This document shows positions 8,685-17,184 of a DNA stretch of 32,998 nucleotides, piece after piece. The notes below the pieces were generated by a model that worked only from the letters and a program-made list of their open reading frames with translations, was not told the origin of the DNA and did not search any database. Position numbers and translations under genes: made by a program. Location of the stretch: positions 1 to 32,998 of the forward strand of contig DRZV01000091.1 in the NCBI GenBank assembly GCA_011375465.1. The letters run 5' to 3'. Within the stretch, counting starts at the first letter, position 1. Each line of letters begins with the position of its first letter. The stretch is from Neomoorella mulderi (GTDB taxonomy: Bacteria > Bacillota > DSM-521 > Neomoorellales > Neomoorellaceae).

Positions 8685-9400
8685 AGGCAGCAGCCCTTAG
8701 CCACAAGGGCCTGGTGCGTCCCCGCAATGAGGACGCCTATCTTTTGCGTTTAGATCTGGGGGTTTTTGCCGTGGCCGACGGCCTGGGGGGACACAGATCA
8801 GGGGAGGTGGCCAGCCATCTGGCCTTGAGGGTTCTGGAGGAGAGATTATCCCGGGGAACCCTCCAGGAGCCGCCCCTACAACAGCTGAAGGAAGCCGTGG
8901 CCTCAGCCAACGAGGCGGTTTACCAGGTTTCCCTCAGCCAGCCGGAGCATCGGGGAATGGCCACCACCCTGACTGCTGCTTGGATGATAGAGGATCGCTG
9001 CTATCTGGCCCATGTGGGAGACAGCCGGGCCTATATTTTCCGCCAGGGTATCCTGGAAACCCTCACCACCGACCACTCCTATGTGGGGGATTTGATACAA
9101 AAGGGGGATATCACCCGGGAGGAGGCCAGGTTCCATCCCCTCCGCAACCTCCTGAATCGGGCCCTGGGCATTGAAGGAGCAGTGGAGGTGGATACCAGGG
9201 AAATCCCTTTAACCCCAGGCGACGTCCTGCTTTTATGCACCGACGGCCTGTACGAAGTGGTCAGTGAGGGGGAAATGAAAACGATTCTGTCCGCCCATTC
9301 TCTGGACGAAGCGGCCAGGCTTCTAGTGGAAAATGCCCTGGACAAGGGGGGACCGGACAACATAACGGTGGTGCTGGTACTTTATGAAGAAAAGGATTAA
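8681..9400 (+). CDS. prpC: PP2C-family Ser/Thr protein phosphatase (PrpC/Stp)
   Basis: This metal-dependent phosphatase reverses Ser/Thr phosphorylation and is the usual partner of PrkC. The product has 239 residues. Motifs in order are SHKGLVRPRNEDAYLL (metal-binding Asp and phosphate-binding Arg), FAVADGLGGHRSGEVAS, GMATTLTAAW, LAHVGDSRAYIFR, LTTDHSYVGDLIQKG, LLLCTDGLYEVVS and GGPDNITVVLV; all the metal ligands expected for a bacterial PP2C are visible. The start was placed at ATG 8681 because it forms an ATGA overlap with the upstream stop; GTG 8672 is an alternative. It overlaps the next gene by 17 bases. Here the phosphatase is separated from its kinase by a SEDS protein and a penicillin-binding protein, unlike Bacillus, where prpC and prkC are adjacent. 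Confidence 0.95.
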   Translation: MKAAALSHKGLVRPRNEDAYLLRLDLGVFAVADGLGGHRSGEVASHLALRVLEERLSRGTLQEPPLQQLKEAVASANEAVYQVSLSQPEHRGMATTLTAAWMIEDRCYLAHVGDSRAYIFRQGILETLTTDHSYVGDLIQKGDITREEARFHPLRNLLNRALGIEGAVEVDTREIPLTPGDVLLLCTDGLYEVVSEGEMKTILSAHSLDEAARLLVENALDKGGPDNITVVLVLYEEKD

Positions 9401-10631
9401 ATTCCGGACCAGGGAAGCCCTGCTCCTCCTCTGGCCCAGCCTATTATTGGGTCTGGGCTGCGGTTATCATCGTTTTTTCTCTTCCCCTGAGGTTTTTGGC
9501 CAGTTTTTGGTGGGCGCTCTTTTCCTGGCTGTGGGCTTTTGGGGAATCCACTGGCTTTTAAACCTCATCCAGCATCAGGGGGATGAGTTCCTGTTGCCTT
9601 TAGGTGCCATGCTCACCTTTCTGGGATTTATTTTTCTTTTCCGGCTGGATATGCAGCTGGCCCGGCAGCAGGTACTGTGGTGCGGTTTGGCCCTGGTGGG
9701 GCTTATAATGGTGATTATCAGCCTGAAGGAGTACTCCAAATTGCTGGATTATCCCTATCTCCTCTTTTCCCTGGGACTCCTGGCCCTGGCCCTGACCATC
9801 TTGGCCGGGATTTCCGCAGGAGGAGCCAAGCGATGGCTGGCCTTGGGAAGTATAAGGTTTCAGCCGGTGGAGCCCTTTAAGCTTTTGATGATAACATATC
9901 TGGCGGCCATCTTGAGCGAGAGAAAAGAGTTGATGGTGCAGGGTTTCTGGCGTGTATCCTGGGGCCCACTGCTCCTGACCGTTTCTTTGGGGCTGGTGCT
10001 TTTGGCTGTCCAGAAGGATCTGGGATCGGCCCTTATAATGGTGGCCAGCTTTTTGGCCATGGTGTACCTGGCCACGGGCAGATGGCGTTATTTTCTGCTG
10101 GGAGGGGCCCTCTTTTTCCTGGGATCTATCCCCCTCTACTACTTGTACCCCCACCTTAGAACCCGGATAGCCATATGGTTGGACCCCTGGGCCGATTCCA
10201 GCGGAGCGGGCTACCAGATCCTGCAATCCCTTTTTGCCCTGGCCACCGGCGGGGTTGTGGGCACGGGATGGGGTCTGGGCTCACCCCAGTTTATCCCGGC
10301 TGTGGCCACTGACTTTATCTTCTCTTCCATAGGAGAGGAGATGGGATTGCTGGGCAGCGTGGGGGTGATACTGCTTTATCTTCTGCTGGCCGTAAGGGGT
10401 TTCAGGATCGCCATGGGGTGTCCGGAGGAAGGGGGGGGCCTGCTGGCCGGGGGGTTGACCTTTCTTTTTGCCTTTCAAGCCTTTATCATAATAGCAGGGG
10501 TCACCAAACTGCTTCCCCTTACAGGGGTGACCCTCCCCTTTGTCAGCTATGGGGGGAGTTCCCTGATCACCAGCTATATAGCCCTGGCCCTTCTCCTCAA
10601 TATAAGCAACGCCCAAAGGGAAGGGGGGTGA
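9384..10631 (+). CDS. SEDS-family peptidoglycan glycosyltransferase (FtsW/RodA/SpoVE)
   Basis: The protein has 415 residues with about ten to twelve membrane helices. Family features are FLFRLDMQLARQQ, GAKRWLALGSIRFQPVEPFK (the conserved loop before the central helices), QKDLGSALIM with the catalytic-region Asp, GSPQFIPAVATDFIFSSIGE and the C-terminal LPFVSYGGSSLITSYIAL. SEDS proteins polymerise lipid II into glycan strands and work with a class B penicillin-binding protein, which is the very next gene. Gene order matches mycobacterial rodA-pbpA next to the kinase genes. Sequence alone does not decide between elongation, division and sporulation roles. The start overlaps the phosphatase gene by 17 bases. 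Phospho-regulation by the neighbouring kinase is inference. Confidence 0.93.
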   Translation: MKKRIKFRTREALLLLWPSLLLGLGCGYHRFFSSPEVFGQFLVGALFLAVGFWGIHWLLNLIQHQGDEFLLPLGAMLTFLGFIFLFRLDMQLARQQVLWCGLALVGLIMVIISLKEYSKLLDYPYLLFSLGLLALALTILAGISAGGAKRWLALGSIRFQPVEPFKLLMITYLAAILSERKELMVQGFWRVSWGPLLLTVSLGLVLLAVQKDLGSALIMVASFLAMVYLATGRWRYFLLGGALFFLGSIPLYYLYPHLRTRIAIWLDPWADSSGAGYQILQSLFALATGGVVGTGWGLGSPQFIPAVATDFIFSSIGEEMGLLGSVGVILLYLLLAVRGFRIAMGCPEEGGGLLAGGLTFLFAFQAFIIIAGVTKLLPLTGVTLPFVSYGGSSLITSYIALALLLNISNAQREGG

Positions 10632-10635
10632 GGGG

Positions 10636-12018
10636 TTGACCAGGCAGCTCAGGAATTTGGCCCTGCTCTCCTTAGGGCTGTTCTCCCTCTTGATCTTATG
10701 GCTCACCTACTTGCAGGCGTGGAATTCGGAGAAGCTGAGCTGTCATCCCCTCAACCCCCGCCTATCCCTGATAGAAGAAAGGGTGAAAAGGGGTGCCATC
10801 TACGACTGCAAAGGAAACGTTTTAGCCCAATCCTCCGGAAGGGCAGGGGCATACCAGCGCCATTATCCCCTGGGGGAGGCGGCGGCGCCCGTAATCGGCT
10901 ATGTTTCAACCCGCTACGGCACCAGCGGAGTGGAGGCCTGCTATAGCGGTGAGCTGCTGGGCTTAAAGGGATTTCGCTCTATCAGGAATCAGGTGTACCG
11001 GCTTCTGGGCAGGCCCCTGGAAGGGGACCATCTGACCCTTACCCTGGACGCTCGGCTCCAGGAGGTGGGCTACAGTTTGCTTGGGGGGAGGAGGGGAGCT
11101 ATCGTGGTGCTGGACCCCCGAACCGGAGCGGTTTTGGCCCTGGTCAGCAGCCCCTCTTTTGACCCCAATAGGTTGGAAGAGAAATGGGAAGAGCTGAACC
11201 AGCCCCAAGCCCAGAGCCCCCTTTTAAATCGGGCCCTCCAGGGGCTCTATCCCCCTGGTTCCACCATGAAGCTGGTTACAGCCACGGCGGTTTTGCAAAA
11301 GGATCCAGGGGCAGCCCAGAGGACATACCATTGCCCCGGCTATTTGAAGATAGGGGGATGGAAGCTGACCTGTCCATATGCCCACGGCCGGGTTGATTTT
11401 CAGGAGGCCATGATGTACTCCTGCAATGTGACCTTCGCTTCCCTGGCCCTGGAGGTGGGGGGAAAGGCGTTTGTGGAAACGGCTTGTTCTTATGGTTTTA
11501 ATGAAAACCTGCCCTTCGACCTGCCGGTCAAGGTTTCCAAGATTCCCGCAAGTTTAGAAGGAGGCCTCCTGGCCCAGGCTGCCATAGGGCAGGGGGAGGT
11601 ATTGGCCAGCCCTTTTCAGATGGCCCTGGTTACTGCAGCCATTGCCAATAAGGGGGTTATAATGCGTCCCTACCTGGTGGAGAGAGTGGGTTCCGGGGGG
11701 CTGGTGGAAAACAGCTTTATCCCAAGGCCGTGGAAAGCGGTATGCAGCGCCCAGGTGGCCGATACCATCAAGGAGGCTATGGTGGCTACAGCGAGGGCAG
11801 GTACCGCCACTGGGGTAAACCTGCCGGGGGTGGAGGTGGCGGCCAAGACAGGTACTGCCCAAAATCCCCAGGGAGATCCCCATGCCTGGATGGTAGCCTT
11901 TGCCCCTGCCGACAACCCCAGGGTGGTGGTGGCGGTCATAGTGGAAAATGCAGGAAGTGGAGGTGTGGTGGCTGCACCCATAGCCAGGAAGATGCTAGAA
12001 TTAGCCTTAGGGCGGTGA
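10636..12018 (+). CDS. Penicillin-binding protein, class B transpeptidase (PbpA-like)
   Basis: This membrane-anchored D,D-transpeptidase crosslinks peptidoglycan outside the cell. Of 460 residues, one N-terminal helix (LRNLALLSLGLFSLLILWL) precedes a short dimerisation region with RGAIYDCKGNVLA and YPLGEAAAPVIGY. The transpeptidase domain has all three active-site motifs: S209-T-M-K212 in PPGSTMKL, S262-C-N264 in YSCNVTFASL, and K404-T-G in AAKTGTAQN. At 460 residues it is shorter than most class B PBPs and close to mycobacterial PbpA. The start is TTG at 10636, four bases past the SEDS gene, with GGGGTGAGGGG upstream. It is the presumed transpeptidase partner of the SEDS polymerase and is followed after four bases by the PASTA kinase, which may sense the peptidoglycan that this pair makes. 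Confidence 0.94.
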   Translation: MTRQLRNLALLSLGLFSLLILWLTYLQAWNSEKLSCHPLNPRLSLIEERVKRGAIYDCKGNVLAQSSGRAGAYQRHYPLGEAAAPVIGYVSTRYGTSGVEACYSGELLGLKGFRSIRNQVYRLLGRPLEGDHLTLTLDARLQEVGYSLLGGRRGAIVVLDPRTGAVLALVSSPSFDPNRLEEKWEELNQPQAQSPLLNRALQGLYPPGSTMKLVTATAVLQKDPGAAQRTYHCPGYLKIGGWKLTCPYAHGRVDFQEAMMYSCNVTFASLALEVGGKAFVETACSYGFNENLPFDLPVKVSKIPASLEGGLLAQAAIGQGEVLASPFQMALVTAAIANKGVIMRPYLVERVGSGGLVENSFIPRPWKAVCSAQVADTIKEAMVATARAGTATGVNLPGVEVAAKTGTAQNPQGDPHAWMVAFAPADNPRVVVAVIVENAGSGGVVAAPIARKMLELALGR

Positions 12019-12022
12019 GTGC

Positions 12023-13855
12023 ATGGAGGATATTATAGGCAAGGTTTTGGAAGGTAGATACCGGATAGTGGAGCTCTTGGGAGGAGGGGGCATGGCCCGG
12101 GTCTACAAGGCCAAGGATCTGCTGCTGGATCGCATCGTAACCATCAAGGTCCTGAGGGATGAGTACGCCAAAGACGCGGAGTTCCTGGCGGGATTCCGCC
12201 GGGAAGCCCAAGCGGTGGCCCGCCTCTCCCATCCCAATGTGGTGAGCCTTTTCGACGTGGGACGAGAGGGAGATCTCCATTACCTGATAATGGAATATGT
12301 AGAGGGGAAATCCCTAAAAGAATTTTTAAAGGAGCGGGGTCCCCTAACCCCTCAAGAGGCGGTTAAGATAGCCCTGCAGATATGCGATGCTCTTGAACAT
12401 GCCCATGTAAACGGCATTATCCATAGGGATGTAAAACCCCATAACATCTTGATAACAGCAGACGGCAGGGTAAAAGTGACCGATTTCGGTATAGCCCAGG
12501 CGGTGAATGAGGGTTCGATGGCCCAAGGGGGGACCCTTCTGGGTTCCGTTCACTATCTGGCTCCAGAACAGGCCCAAGGGAGATCTTCGGGGGTGGCCGC
12601 GGATATTTATTCCCTGGGAGTGGTGCTCTACGAAATGCTGGTCGGATTTCCGCCTTTTCAGGGCAAAACCCCCCTGGAGGTGGCCATAAAGCACATCCAA
12701 GATCCCCCGCCTCCTTTAAAGGACGTCCCCCCGGCCCTGGAAAGGGTGGTCATAAGGGCGCTGGAAAAAGACCCGGAGCGGCGTTACCCTTCTGTGGCTG
12801 CCTTGAGGAGGGATCTCCAGGCCCTGGATAGGGTTTGGGAGGATGAGAGCTACGCCACCCGGGTAATATCTCCAATAAACCCTACCGAGGCGGTTGGGGA
12901 AACCGGGAGGAAAGGGAAAAGGAGGTCCCCTTGGTTATGGCTGGGCCTGACCCTTCTTTTCTTGGCCCTGGCCATAGGGGGGCTGTGGACAGGATTTCGC
13001 TACTATTGGCTGGTGGGGGAAGTGGAGGTTCCCAAAGTAATAGGATTAAAAGAGGAGGCCGCCTTGAGGCGTTTGGAAGAGGCAGGGCTCAGGGGCCAGG
13101 TGGGCAAATACATCTATTCCGAGGCCCCTGAGGGTGAAGTGGTAGATCAGACCCCTTCCCCTAGAGAAAAAGTCAAAAGGGGCAGGTCGGTCATCCTGAC
13201 CGTGAGCAAGGGTACCCGGATGGTGGTGGTGCCCCGAGTGATAGGGCTTTCCGAGCGGGAGGCCAGGGCTACCCTGGAGAATGCCGGTTTCAAAGTGGCG
13301 GCCGACAGCTTGAAGGCCTACCATCCCACCATACCCGAAGGCTCGGTGGTGGAGCAGAGCCTTCCGGGGGGAAGCAGACAGCCGGAAGGCACGGTGGTGA
13401 GATTGGTAGTGAGCAAGGGACCCGAGCCCCAGATGGTCTCGGTGCCCAAGTTGGTGGGCCTGACTTTAGGCCAGGCCCAGCAGCAGCTGGCCGCAGCCAG
13501 CCTGGAAGTGGGCAATATCAGCTACAAGAGGAGCGAGGAGTATTTTCCCGATACGGTGATGGAGCAGGACCCTCCGGGAGGAAGCAGCCTCCTGCAGGGG
13601 AGCAAGGTCAACCTGGTGGTAAGCCAGGGCCCGGGACCGGCCAGAAAAGAAGCGGTGATCACCGTACCCCCAGCTCCCGATGACAAACCCCACGATATAA
13701 GGATAATAGTGGAGGACGCCAAGGGCACCCGGGAGGTTTTCAGAGATAAGCAGGAAAAGGGCAAACAGCTGTTGGCTAGGATAACCTATTATGGAAAGGG
13801 GAAGCTCCAGGTATTCCGAGACGGAGAGCGGATCTACGTCCAGGATTTGCCCTAA
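12023..13855 (+). CDS. prkC: PASTA-domain Ser/Thr protein kinase PrkC
   Basis: This Hanks-type membrane kinase has 610 residues. The kinase domain (1-270) has the glycine loop LLGGGGMARVYKAKD, Lys42 in TIKVL, HRDVKPHNIL with catalytic Asp136, DFG at 154-156, and APEQAQG. A juxtamembrane linker with Thr and Ser leads to one membrane helix at about 303-327. Outside are three PASTA repeats (about 334-398, 399-470 and 471-541), each beginning with a P-K/R-V/L-x-G-L pattern and ending near VSKG or VSQG. An unusual C-terminal extension of about 65 residues follows (ITVPPAPDDKPHDIRIIVED onward). PASTA repeats bind muropeptides or lipid II, so the kinase couples wall state to phosphorylation and in Bacillus triggers germination. 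ATG 12023 lies four bases after the PBP gene. Known substrates in relatives include RsgA, encoded next. Confidence 0.96.
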   Translation: MEDIIGKVLEGRYRIVELLGGGGMARVYKAKDLLLDRIVTIKVLRDEYAKDAEFLAGFRREAQAVARLSHPNVVSLFDVGREGDLHYLIMEYVEGKSLKEFLKERGPLTPQEAVKIALQICDALEHAHVNGIIHRDVKPHNILITADGRVKVTDFGIAQAVNEGSMAQGGTLLGSVHYLAPEQAQGRSSGVAADIYSLGVVLYEMLVGFPPFQGKTPLEVAIKHIQDPPPPLKDVPPALERVVIRALEKDPERRYPSVAALRRDLQALDRVWEDESYATRVISPINPTEAVGETGRKGKRRSPWLWLGLTLLFLALAIGGLWTGFRYYWLVGEVEVPKVIGLKEEAALRRLEEAGLRGQVGKYIYSEAPEGEVVDQTPSPREKVKRGRSVILTVSKGTRMVVVPRVIGLSEREARATLENAGFKVAADSLKAYHPTIPEGSVVEQSLPGGSRQPEGTVVRLVVSKGPEPQMVSVPKLVGLTLGQAQQQLAAASLEVGNISYKRSEEYFPDTVMEQDPPGGSSLLQGSKVNLVVSQGPGPARKEAVITVPPAPDDKPHDIRIIVEDAKGTREVFRDKQEKGKQLLARITYYGKGKLQVFRDGERIYVQDLP

Positions 13856-13866
13856 AGGAGGTTCGC

Positions 13867-14736
13867 ATGGAGGGTATCTTGATAAAGCGTTACGGGGGAT
13901 TTTACTATGTGGCTTCTGAAGGGAAGGTCTGGATCTGCCGCCTGCGGGGCAAATTCCGACGAGGAGAAGAGCCCCTTCCTGGGGACCGGGTTTATTTTAC
14001 CCCCCTTTCCCGGGAAGAAGGGGTTATAGAGGGTATAGGGGAGAGGAGGGTGCTCCTGGAAAGGCCGACGGTGGCCAACGTGGATCAGGCGGTCCTGGTC
14101 TTTTCCCTGGCCGCTCCTCCCCCTGACCTCCAGCTTTTAGATAGGCTCCTCTTCCTGAGCGCGGTAAAGGATTTGGAGTGCCTCATAGTGTGGAACAAGG
14201 TGGACATAGCTGAGGCGGAGAATTTAAAGTGGCCGGAGGTGTATACCCGGGCGGGCTACCGGAACCTCATGGTGAGCGCCCTGACAGGGGAAGGGCTGGA
14301 GGAATTGAAGGAACACCTGAAGGGGAAAATAAGCACCCTGGCAGGGCCTTCAGGAGCGGGGAAAACTTCCCTTCTAAATGCTCTTTTCCCCCACCTGAAT
14401 TTACCTGTAGGTGAGCTGAGCGCCAAGCTGGGGAAGGGAAGACACACCACCCGCCATGTAGAGCTTTTGCCCTTGCCCACGGGAGGGTGGGTGGCCGACA
14501 CCCCGGGGTTCAGCCGCCTGAACCTGCCCCGGCTGGCTCCCCAGGAGGTGGCCCGTTACTTTAAAGAGATGGAGCCGTTGATAGGAAAGTGCCGGTTCAA
14601 ATCCTGCCTGCACCGATCAGAGCCGGGATGCGCGGTTAGGGAAGCGGTGGAGGCGGGGCTGATAGCCCCCCATCGCTATGAGCATTATCTGGACTTTTTA
14701 GAAGAGATTATGGAGCTGGAAAGGAGATATCCATGA
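13867..14736 (+). CDS. rsgA: Small ribosomal subunit biogenesis GTPase RsgA (CpgA/YloQ)
   Basis: RsgA is a circularly permuted GTPase that helps 30S subunit maturation. The product has 289 residues. An N-terminal OB-fold (about 1-65) is followed by the permuted G domain. G4 NKVD is at 110-113 and G5 SALTGEGL at about 137-144. These precede the P-loop GPSGAGKTSLLNAL (160-173), switch region GRHTTRHVEL and G3 DTPGFSRL. The C-terminal zinc knuckle is C242-x4-C247-x-H249-x5-C255. The start ATG has AAAGGAGG six bases upstream. It follows prkC by 11 bases, as in Bacillus subtilis, where PrkC phosphorylates this protein. Its stop overlaps the rpe start (ATGA), so the two are probably translationally coupled. 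Nothing is missing from the family motifs. Confidence 0.96.
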   Translation: MEGILIKRYGGFYYVASEGKVWICRLRGKFRRGEEPLPGDRVYFTPLSREEGVIEGIGERRVLLERPTVANVDQAVLVFSLAAPPPDLQLLDRLLFLSAVKDLECLIVWNKVDIAEAENLKWPEVYTRAGYRNLMVSALTGEGLEELKEHLKGKISTLAGPSGAGKTSLLNALFPHLNLPVGELSAKLGKGRHTTRHVELLPLPTGGWVADTPGFSRLNLPRLAPQEVARYFKEMEPLIGKCRFKSCLHRSEPGCAVREAVEAGLIAPHRYEHYLDFLEEIMELERRYP

Positions 14737-15398
14737 TACTGGTGGCCCCTTCCCTTTTGGCGGCGGATTTTGCCAACCTTCAGCGGGAAGTGGAGGAGAT
14801 AACAGAGGCGGGGGCTGATTGGCTTCACCTGGACATAATGGATGGGCATTTCGTTCCCAACATATCTTTCGGGCCTGGATTGGTGTCCGCCTTGAGGAGC
14901 AAAACTTCCCTTATTTTCGACGTGCACCTCATGGTGTGCCAGCCAGAGAAATTTGTCGCCCCCTTTGCCGAGGCAGGAGCCGATTACATCACGGTCCATG
15001 CGGAGGCCTGCCCCGATCTCTACCGGGTATTGAGGCAGATCAAGGAAGCGGGATGCCGTCCTGGGGTGGCTCTGAACCCGGCCACGCCCTTAAGCGTGCT
15101 GGAGTACCTATGGGAAGAGCTGGATCTGGTCCTCCTGATGTCCGTGAGCCCCGGCTTTGGAGGGCAGGAGTTCCTCCCTTTCGTGCTGCCCAAGGTGGCG
15201 GAGGCTGCCCGGCGGATCAAGGAGGCGGGGAAGGAGATTTTCCTGGTGGTGGACGGGGGTGTGAATATGGAGAATGCGGCCGCTCTGGTCCAGGCGGGAG
15301 CTACGGTTCTGGTGGCGGGTACCGCAGTATTCGGTCATCCCTCCAGGGCCGAGGCCATAAAGGCCCTCAAAGATCTGGGGAGCAAATCCCTTTCTTAG
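14733..15398 (+). CDS. rpe: Ribulose-phosphate 3-epimerase
   Basis: Rpe interconverts ribulose 5-phosphate and xylulose 5-phosphate in the pentose phosphate pathway. The 221 residues form a TIM barrel with APSLLAADFANL, WLHLDIMDGHFVPNISFGPG (metal-binding His and Asp), FDVHLMVCQPEKF, the conserved SVSPGFGGQEFLP, VDGGVNMENAA and VAGTAVFG (phosphate-binding loops). The length and all metal ligands are as expected. The start ATG overlaps the rsgA stop. Its substrate, ribulose 5-phosphate, is also the precursor that the downstream RibBA uses for riboflavin, so placing rpe directly before the rib genes makes metabolic sense, although rsgA-rpe linkage is old in Firmicutes and may simply be inherited. 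Confidence 0.96.
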   Translation: MILVAPSLLAADFANLQREVEEITEAGADWLHLDIMDGHFVPNISFGPGLVSALRSKTSLIFDVHLMVCQPEKFVAPFAEAGADYITVHAEACPDLYRVLRQIKEAGCRPGVALNPATPLSVLEYLWEELDLVLLMSVSPGFGGQEFLPFVLPKVAEAARRIKEAGKEIFLVVDGGVNMENAAALVQAGATVLVAGTAVFGHPSRAEAIKALKDLGSKSLS

Positions 15399-15413
15399 GA
15401 TCGGGAGGGGACT

Positions 15414-16514
15414 ATGATAAAATTAAGGGACAAGGAATATATGAAGCGGGCCCTGGAGTTGGCCCGCAAGGGATTGGGGAAGACCAGCCCCAATCCCGCA
15501 GTGGGAGCTGTATTAGTAAAAGAGGGAAAAGTTATAGGGGAAGGCTACCATGAAAGGGCCGGTGGCCCCCATGCGGAAATCCGCGCCCTGGAGGCCGCAG
15601 GAAGCCAGGCCCAGGGGGCTACCCTCTATGTAACCCTGGAACCCTGTTGCCATTACGGCCGCACTCCGCCCTGTACCCAGGCCCTGATAGAGGCAGGGGT
15701 AAAAAGGGTGGTGGTGGCCATGCTGGATCCCAACCCCAGGGTTCAAGGTAAGGGCTGCCGGATTTTACGGGAAGCGGGGATCGAAGTGGAGGTGGGCCTT
15801 CTGGAGCAGGAGGCCAGGCGCTTGAACGAGGCCTATATAAAGTTCATCACCTGTGGTCTTCCCTGGGTAACCCTGAAAGTGGCCTGCAGCCTGGACGGCA
15901 AGATAGCTACCCGGACCGGAGCTTCTCGGTGGATAACTGGAGAGGAAGCTAGGGAAAAGGTACACCGCCTGCGGAACATCCATGATGCGGTTTTAACCGG
16001 GGTGGGGACCATTATAGCTGACAATCCCCGCCTCACTGTGCGGCTTCAGGAAGAAGGGGTTAGGGATCCGGTGAGGGTTATCCTGGACAGCACCCTTAGG
16101 ATACCCCTGGACGCCCAGGTTTTGCACCTGTCTTCCCCTGCTCCCACCCTGATAGCCACCACCCCCAGGGCTAAGAAAGAGATCAAACGCCAGCTGGAGG
16201 ATATGGGGGTGGAGGTGCTCACGGTCCCCGAAGAGGAGGGTAGGGTAGCCTGGATGCCTCTTCTGAAGGAGCTGGCCCGCAGGGGCATCATGAGCGTTTT
16301 AATAGAAGGAGGGGCAGCCATCAACGCTTCTGCCCTCAACAGCAGGATAGTAGATAAAGCCGTCTTCTTCCTGGCCCCCAAAATACTGGGAGGGGAGGAA
16401 ATCCCGGCCGTGGGAGGCCGAGGGATAGACAGCTTGGAAGAGGCCTGGGAATTAAAAGATCTGGAAATAGAGCTCTGCGGAAGGGATATTATGATTTCCG
16501 GGTATTTAAGATAA
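15414..16514 (+). CDS. ribD: Bifunctional diaminohydroxyphosphoribosylaminopyrimidine deaminase / 5-amino-6-(5-phosphoribosylamino)uracil reductase RibD
   Basis: RibD catalyses the second and third steps of the riboflavin pathway from GTP. The product has 366 residues. The N-terminal deaminase domain (about 1-145) has TSPNPAVGAVLVKEG and the zinc site HAEIRAL with PCCHYGRTPPC. The C-terminal NADPH-dependent reductase domain starts near VTLKVACSLDGKIATRTGAS and includes SRWITGEEAR, HDAVLTGVGTIIADNP and VLIEGGAAINASAL. Both active sites look intact. The ribosome site GGGAGGGG lies directly before ATG 15414. Only 15 bases separate it from rpe, which leaves no room for the FMN riboswitch often found before this operon. 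The ribD-ribE-ribBA-ribH order follows. Confidence 0.96.
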   Translation: MIKLRDKEYMKRALELARKGLGKTSPNPAVGAVLVKEGKVIGEGYHERAGGPHAEIRALEAAGSQAQGATLYVTLEPCCHYGRTPPCTQALIEAGVKRVVVAMLDPNPRVQGKGCRILREAGIEVEVGLLEQEARRLNEAYIKFITCGLPWVTLKVACSLDGKIATRTGASRWITGEEAREKVHRLRNIHDAVLTGVGTIIADNPRLTVRLQEEGVRDPVRVILDSTLRIPLDAQVLHLSSPAPTLIATTPRAKKEIKRQLEDMGVEVLTVPEEEGRVAWMPLLKELARRGIMSVLIEGGAAINASALNSRIVDKAVFFLAPKILGGEEIPAVGGRGIDSLEEAWELKDLEIELCGRDIMISGYLR

Positions 16515-16526
16515 AGGGGTTGTGTT

Positions 16527-17171
16527 ATGTTTACGGGATTGGTGCAGGAATTGGGGGTTATCCAGAGAATAGAGAAGAGAGGGGAAGGGGCCCGTCTGGC
16601 CATAAAGGCCCATAAAATCCTGCCTGAGATCAGGATAGGGGACAGCCTGGCGGTAAACGGAGCTTGCCTCACCGTTGTGGAAAAAGGGCCGGACCACGTC
16701 CAGGCTGAGGTGATGGCCGAGACCCTCAGGGTGACCACCCTGGGAGCCTTAAGGCCAGGGGATAGGGTTAATTTGGAGCCTGCCCTCAAGCTGGGGGACC
16801 CTCTAGGGGGTCATCTGGTAACCGGACACGTGGACGGGGTGGGGGAGATAAAAGGCAAAAAAAGGGTGGGCTGGGCCTGGGAAGTATCCATAAGTTTCCC
16901 ACCCCCTTTAGCCCCTTATCTGGCCCCTAAAGGGTCTGTGGCTGTGGATGGGGTGAGCCTCACCATCATCCAGGTGGAGGAAGGCCGCTTTACCGTGGGA
17001 CTCATCCCCCATACTGCCCAGAACACCACCTTGGGGTTTAGGGTCATAGGGGATAAGGTCAACCTGGAAGTGGATATAATAGCCAGATATCTGGAAAGGC
17101 TCCTGTCTTTTAGAGAAGGGGCTTCTCCCGGGTTGAGCCGAGAATTCCTGGCCCATCACGGTTTCATATAA
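16527..17171 (+). CDS. ribE: Riboflavin synthase, alpha subunit
   Basis: Riboflavin synthase dismutates two 6,7-dimethyl-8-ribityllumazine molecules to riboflavin and the pyrimidinedione. The 214 residues form two homologous barrels. The N-terminal one starts MFTGLVQELGVIQRIEKRG and includes GDSLAVNGACLTVV. The second starts near GGHLVTGHVDGVGEI and includes KGSVAVDGVSLTI and FTVGLIPHTAQNTTLG. Length and repeat pattern match the trimeric alpha type. It lies 12 bases after ribD with AAAGGGG before the ATG, and eleven bases before the RibBA ribosome site region, so it is part of the same transcript. It would work with lumazine synthase encoded by ribH, two genes downstream. Confidence 0.95.
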   Translation: MFTGLVQELGVIQRIEKRGEGARLAIKAHKILPEIRIGDSLAVNGACLTVVEKGPDHVQAEVMAETLRVTTLGALRPGDRVNLEPALKLGDPLGGHLVTGHVDGVGEIKGKKRVGWAWEVSISFPPPLAPYLAPKGSVAVDGVSLTIIQVEEGRFTVGLIPHTAQNTTLGFRVIGDKVNLEVDIIARYLERLLSFREGASPGLSREFLAHHGFI

Positions 17172-17184
17172 GGGGGGGATCTTG

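Noticed and set aside
9600..10226. 208-codon minus-strand open frame inside the SEDS gene
   Set aside because: Gln/Gly/Pro-rich translation with no recognisable domain, antisense to a clear membrane protein gene; a by-product of G+C-rich codon use.
15399..15413. FMN riboswitch before ribD
   Set aside because: The gap to rpe is only 15 bases and no FMN-element motif is found in the rpe 3' region.
14819..15553. 244-codon plus-strand frame overlapping rpe and ribD
   Set aside because: Gly/Arg-rich out-of-frame shadow of two firmly identified genes.
16046..16789. 247-codon minus-strand open frame across ribD and ribE
   Set aside because: Antisense to two conserved enzymes, low-complexity Ser/Pro/Arg composition, no ribosome site.
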